Of a stretch of DNA of 64,000 nucleotides, positions 61,315 to 64,000 are shown one piece after another. The first letter of the stretch is position 1. Every line of letters starts with the position of its first letter. Under the pieces are notes generated by a model, which searched no databases, was not told the origin of the DNA, and was given only the letters and a program-made list of their open reading frames with translations. The position numbers were made by a program, and so were the translations under genes. The stretch is from JAITVM01 sp031551135 (GTDB lineage Bacteria; Bacillota; Clostridia; Lachnospirales; JAITVM01): the NCBI GenBank assembly GCA_031551135.1, contig JAVBOA010000027.1, forward strand, positions 1 to 64,000. Direction: 5' to 3'.

Positions 61315-62151
61315 TTATCCTTTAACGCTTCCGCTCGCGATTCCGGCAATCAAATATTTTTGACCCATCATAAATACCAAAAGCATTGGAATCAAAGATG
61401 TAACAGCGGCCGCCAAAATAAGTGTTTCCTGTCTGGAGCCCGTTTCGTCCACAAAGCTTGTTAATCCAAGCGGCAGAGTAAATAATTCTTTAGAATTTAT
61501 AAATACCATTGGTGTCTCGTATTCATTCCAGCGCCAAACAAAAGTAAGTATTCCCAGCGTTGCCATAGCAGGTTTCGCCAAAGGCATGATAATTTGGAAA
61601 AAGCCTCGGGCTTCGCTCGCTCCGTCGATTCTGGCGGCTTCGGTCAATTCATATGGTATTCCGAAAAAATACTGCCTAAGCATAAATGTGCCGAACGCCG
61701 TTGATAATTTTGGCAAAATCAAAGCTTTATGAGTATTCAGAATACCGAAATTTTTAAAAAGCATAAATTGCGGAACCATCAGCACCTGAAAAGGAATCAT
61801 CAATGTCATAATATAAAGAAGAAAAAGCGCATTCTTATATTTAAAATTAAGCCTTGCAAATGCGTAGCCTGCCATTGCCGAAGTCAAAACTTCGCCGATT
61901 ACCACGATTGTCGATATTTTTATTGAATTCAAATAATATACATAAAACGGCGGATTTTCTAATGAAAAAACTTTCTGATAATTTCTTAAAGACATTGATT
62001 CCGTAATCCATTGTATCGGATAAACATTTATTTCAGATTGCGGTTTGAAAGATGACGAAATCATCCAAAGAAACGGAAATACCATAACAATGCCAATAAT
62101 CAATAGCAAAACCGTAAAAAACAGCTTTACTCCGAAATCTTTTTGTTTCAT
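61315..62151 (-). CDS. Carbohydrate ABC transporter permease (MalG/MsmG type), 278 aa
   Basis: Six membrane helices and the cytoplasmic loop E-A-A-R-I-D-G-A-S, the EAA motif that docks the ATPase. The C-terminus ends G-S-V-K-G as in MalG-type permeases. GGTGA precedes ATG 62151. It pairs with the permease directly upstream; the ATPase is not in the window and is probably a shared MsmK-type protein. Confidence 0.93.
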   Translation of the reverse strand: MKQKDFGVKLFFTVLLLIIGIVMVFPFLWMISSSFKPQSEINVYPIQWITESMSLRNYQKVFSLENPPFYVYYLNSIKISTIVVIGEVLTSAMAGYAFARLNFKYKNALFLLYIMTLMIPFQVLMVPQFMLFKNFGILNTHKALILPKLSTAFGTFMLRQYFFGIPYELTEAARIDGASEARGFFQIIMPLAKPAMATLGILTFVWRWNEYETPMVFINSKELFTLPLGLTSFVDETGSRQETLILAAAVTSLIPMLLVFMMGQKYLIAGIASGSVKG

Positions 62152-62162
62152 AATTCACCCCA

Positions 62163-63053
62163 CTATTGGTAATTTACCCATTTCTTCTGTCCTATCCATT
62201 GTACAACTGTTATGGCTAAAATAATCAGCATCATACACCACGCCAAAGAAGAAGCGTAACCCATTTTATAAAAACGGAATCCCGTTAAATAAATATAATA
62301 AGCGGCAACCATAGTTGCATTCGCCGGTCCGCCTTCTGTCATAACATTTATACTTCCGAAAACCTGCAGGCTAGAAATTATACTCGTTATCAGCAAAAAG
62401 AATGTTGTCGGCGATAAGAGCGGTATTTGAATCTTAAAAAAACGCTGTATAGAGTTTGCACCGTCTATAGCAGCCGCTTCATAAAGTTCTTTATCAATGC
62501 TCTGCAACCCCGCCATATAAACAACCATATTGTAGCCCAAGGTGTTCCAGATTGCCATCAGCATAACCCCGGGCAGCGCCCATTTTGTGCTCGTCAGCCA
62601 GCCCGGCGGATTATCGATTCCTATTGTCCTTAAAAAATTATTTATTACGCCCCATTCGGGATTTAGAAACATGAGCCAGACTATCGAAACCGATGCAACG
62701 CTTGTAATATAAGGTAAAAAATACATTGCTCTGATTCCATCGCGAAAAAATATTTTATCATTCGCAATAATCGCCAAAAGAAGCGCAAGTGTCAGAGATA
62801 TCGGAATTACAACAATTGTATAGACCAAGTTATTTTTTAAGGCCATCATAAAAGTTTTATCACTCAAAACTGCTTTGAAATTTTCCAGACCGACAAATTC
62901 CGAACCGGAAAACCCTTTAAATAAATTAAAATCGAATGTTGTAATGACAAGTGAATACATGAGAGGAGCGAGTATAAACAAAACTAGGCTCAAAAAATTT
63001 GGCAGTATAAACAAATATGCCGTTAAAGATTCATTTCTCCTCAATTTACCCAA
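62163..63053 (-). CDS. Carbohydrate ABC transporter permease (MalF/MsmF type), 296 aa
   Basis: Six membrane helices and the EAA motif Y-E-A-A-A-I-D-G-A. It forms the channel with the MsmG-type partner 11 bp downstream. The start is probably TTG 63053, eight bases after AGGAGG; the GTG at 63062 overlaps that site. Confidence 0.92.
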   Translation of the reverse strand: MGKLRRNESLTAYLFILPNFLSLVLFILAPLMYSLVITTFDFNLFKGFSGSEFVGLENFKAVLSDKTFMMALKNNLVYTIVVIPISLTLALLLAIIANDKIFFRDGIRAMYFLPYITSVASVSIVWLMFLNPEWGVINNFLRTIGIDNPPGWLTSTKWALPGVMLMAIWNTLGYNMVVYMAGLQSIDKELYEAAAIDGANSIQRFFKIQIPLLSPTTFFLLITSIISSLQVFGSINVMTEGGPANATMVAAYYIYLTGFRFYKMGYASSLAWCMMLIILAITVVQWIGQKKWVNYQ

Positions 63054-63084
63054 TAAAATCACCTCCTGTGAAAATATTCATTAA

Positions 63085-63196
63085 TACTATTTTCATTTTG
63101 ATAAGTAGAAAAAAATTTTTCACAGCGGAGCGTTTCGCGCAATGCTTCTGGCGCGAAATGAAATATTTTTTTCTATCCTTAATTTTGAAAATAGTA
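63085..63196. repeat. Palindromic transposable element, copy 7 (subfamily B)
   Basis: A 112-bp element with the subfamily B ends and hairpin. TTAA lies on each side, so the exact target duplication is ambiguous here. It separates the binding-protein gene from the permeases. Confidence 0.85.
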
Positions 63197-63200
63197 TTAA

Positions 63201-63240
63201 TTCCGCAGAGCTTTATTTTTTCAAATAAAAGCCTGCGGAA
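63201..63240 (-). terminator. Hairpin after the solute-binding-protein gene
   Basis: TTCCGCAG (63201-63208) and CTGCGGAA (63233-63240) with inner GCTTTATTT and AAATAAAAGC pairing make a strong stem. It would stop most transcription or protect the binding-protein mRNA, giving more binding protein than permease. Confidence 0.75.
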
Positions 63241-63263
63241 AATATTTCTTATATTGTTCTTGA

Positions 63264-64000
63264 TTAATTATTTGCCTTAGCAATAACTTCATCACATCTG
63301 GTTTTTGCATTAGTTAAAAATTCATCATAACTTTGCTGCTGCAATAATAATTTATCAGTTTCTTCTTTTCTGATTTGTTTAATTTCAGGCATAGCTGTTG
63401 ATAAAGTGTCATTTGGATATTTGAAAGGGATATCCAAAAACGCTCTGAAAGATTCTATATCATACAATTTATCAGCCTCTGCTCCGCAAACCACTTCGAT
63501 AAATTTATCCTTGTCGTATTCTTTTGTTACAGGAACTTTTCCTGCTTTAAACATATATTGACTGCCTTCTGTTACCCAGAATTTCAATAAATCCCAAGCA
63601 GCTTCTTTATTTTTAGTTTGGCTGTTTATCATAAGGAAATTGTTGCGCGCTCCGATACTGTAATCGTCTGTTCCGACAGTCGGCATCGGCGCAAAAGCCA
63701 CTTTAAAATCTCTTGGAAATTGCTCTGTATTGCTCATTCTTCTTGCCATCCACGAGGAAAATACAGCCATCGCTACATCGCCTTGCAAAAATGAATTACA
63801 GCCTACTCCGTCATGTTTTTGTGCCAAAATCTGCTCATAAGGATAAGCGGATTTATCTGTATACATCATGTCATATGTCAAAGAATCATTTTTAAATGCA
63901 GGGTTGTCAAAATTTGATTCGGTTGGACTTTTATACAAAAAATTATCCCCGATAGCCATTCTGCTCAATTCCAAAAGTCCGTAATGATAAGGATAAAAAC
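63264..64000 (-). CDS. Sugar ABC transporter solute-binding protein, C-terminal part
   Basis: The frame is open to the right edge, so the signal peptide and N-terminus lie outside. The visible 245 residues include F-L-Q-G-D-V-A-M-A-V-F-S-S-W, V-A-F-A-P-M-P-T-V-G and A-W-D-L-L-K-F-W, the pattern of cluster B (MalE/MsmE-like) sugar-binding lipoproteins. It is the first gene of the sugar operon; the downstream GH42 and GH5-like enzymes suggest galactoside or mannan oligosaccharides as substrate. Confidence 0.9.
   Translation of the reverse strand, partial: FYPYHYGLLELSRMAIGDNFLYKSPTESNFDNPAFKNDSLTYDMMYTDKSAYPYEQILAQKHDGVGCNSFLQGDVAMAVFSSWMARRMSNTEQFPRDFKVAFAPMPTVGTDDYSIGARNNFLMINSQTKNKEAAWDLLKFWVTEGSQYMFKAGKVPVTKEYDKDKFIEVVCGAEADKLYDIESFRAFLDIPFKYPNDTLSTAMPEIKQIRKEETDKLLLQQQSYDEFLTNAKTRCDEVIAKANN

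Noticed and set aside
1..64000. CRISPR arrays, tRNA and rRNA genes
   Set aside because: I saw no regularly spaced repeat arrays and no tRNA or rRNA signatures while reading the window. The repeats present are dispersed elements.

Overview
The window is AT-rich DNA with short intergenic gaps, strong GGAGG-type ribosome-binding sites and frequent TTG/GTG starts. Two agr quorum-sensing loci, tandem large serine recombinases, FHA/PP2C proteins and a GH42/ABC sugar locus all point to a Firmicute of the class Clostridia, probably an anaerobic gut-type species. The exact taxon cannot be read from the sequence.

Region 1 (1-33655, all minus strand) is a contractile-injection-system (CIS) or type VI-like locus, read right to left. 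It opens with a large sheath candidate (31490-33655) and an abundant-type tube protein (30911-31336). A control and chaperone module follows: DnaJ, membrane FHA, zinc-ribbon FHA, PP2C, a degenerate PP2C fused to a membrane segment and TPR-like coils, two baseplate-like unknowns, and an Hsp70/actin-fold ATPase. Next come an unknown protein, a truncated RHS protein, a membrane VWA protein, and then cargo modules. The cargo includes two proteins whose N-termini match the tube protein, an LRR protein, a zinc metalloprotease, a DUF4280 PAAR-like spike tip, a second tube paralogue and two VgrG/gpD-type spikes. No ClpV, TssM or kinase is seen. This is the best candidate for an undescribed system.

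Region 2 (33894-40344) holds two agr-type quorum-sensing loci. agrA-agrC-agrB-agrD lie directly upstream of, and co-oriented with, the CIS locus. A second response regulator/kinase pair faces a second agrB-agrD. Direct repeats with 20-21 bp phasing, which look like LytTR boxes, precede both agrBD operons.

Region 3 (40467-54512) is mobile and defence DNA. It has a sigma-like regulator, two small conserved-looking peptides and three tandem large serine recombinases. Then come a truncated TetR gene, an OLD-family ATPase/nuclease with a UvrD-like helicase (Gabija/class 2 OLD type), and a DUF488-DUF488-DuOB triad. It ends in a phosphate-binding-protein-like pseudogene broken by a frameshift, a small transposable element and a 3' truncation at a 15-bp repeat that also occurs just after the recombinases.

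Region 4 (54694-64000) is chromosomal metabolism: a Fur/PerR regulator, a QueD/PTPS-like protein with a zinc ribbon, and a carbohydrate locus (solute-binding protein, two permeases, FAD oxidoreductase, GH5-like glycosidase, GH42 beta-galactosidase) read right to left.

Seven copies of a ~112-bp palindromic element are scattered across regions 1-4. Six have exact 3-bp target duplications. They fall into two subfamilies whose hairpin and terminal-repeat bases covary. They often sit at boundaries between CIS modules.
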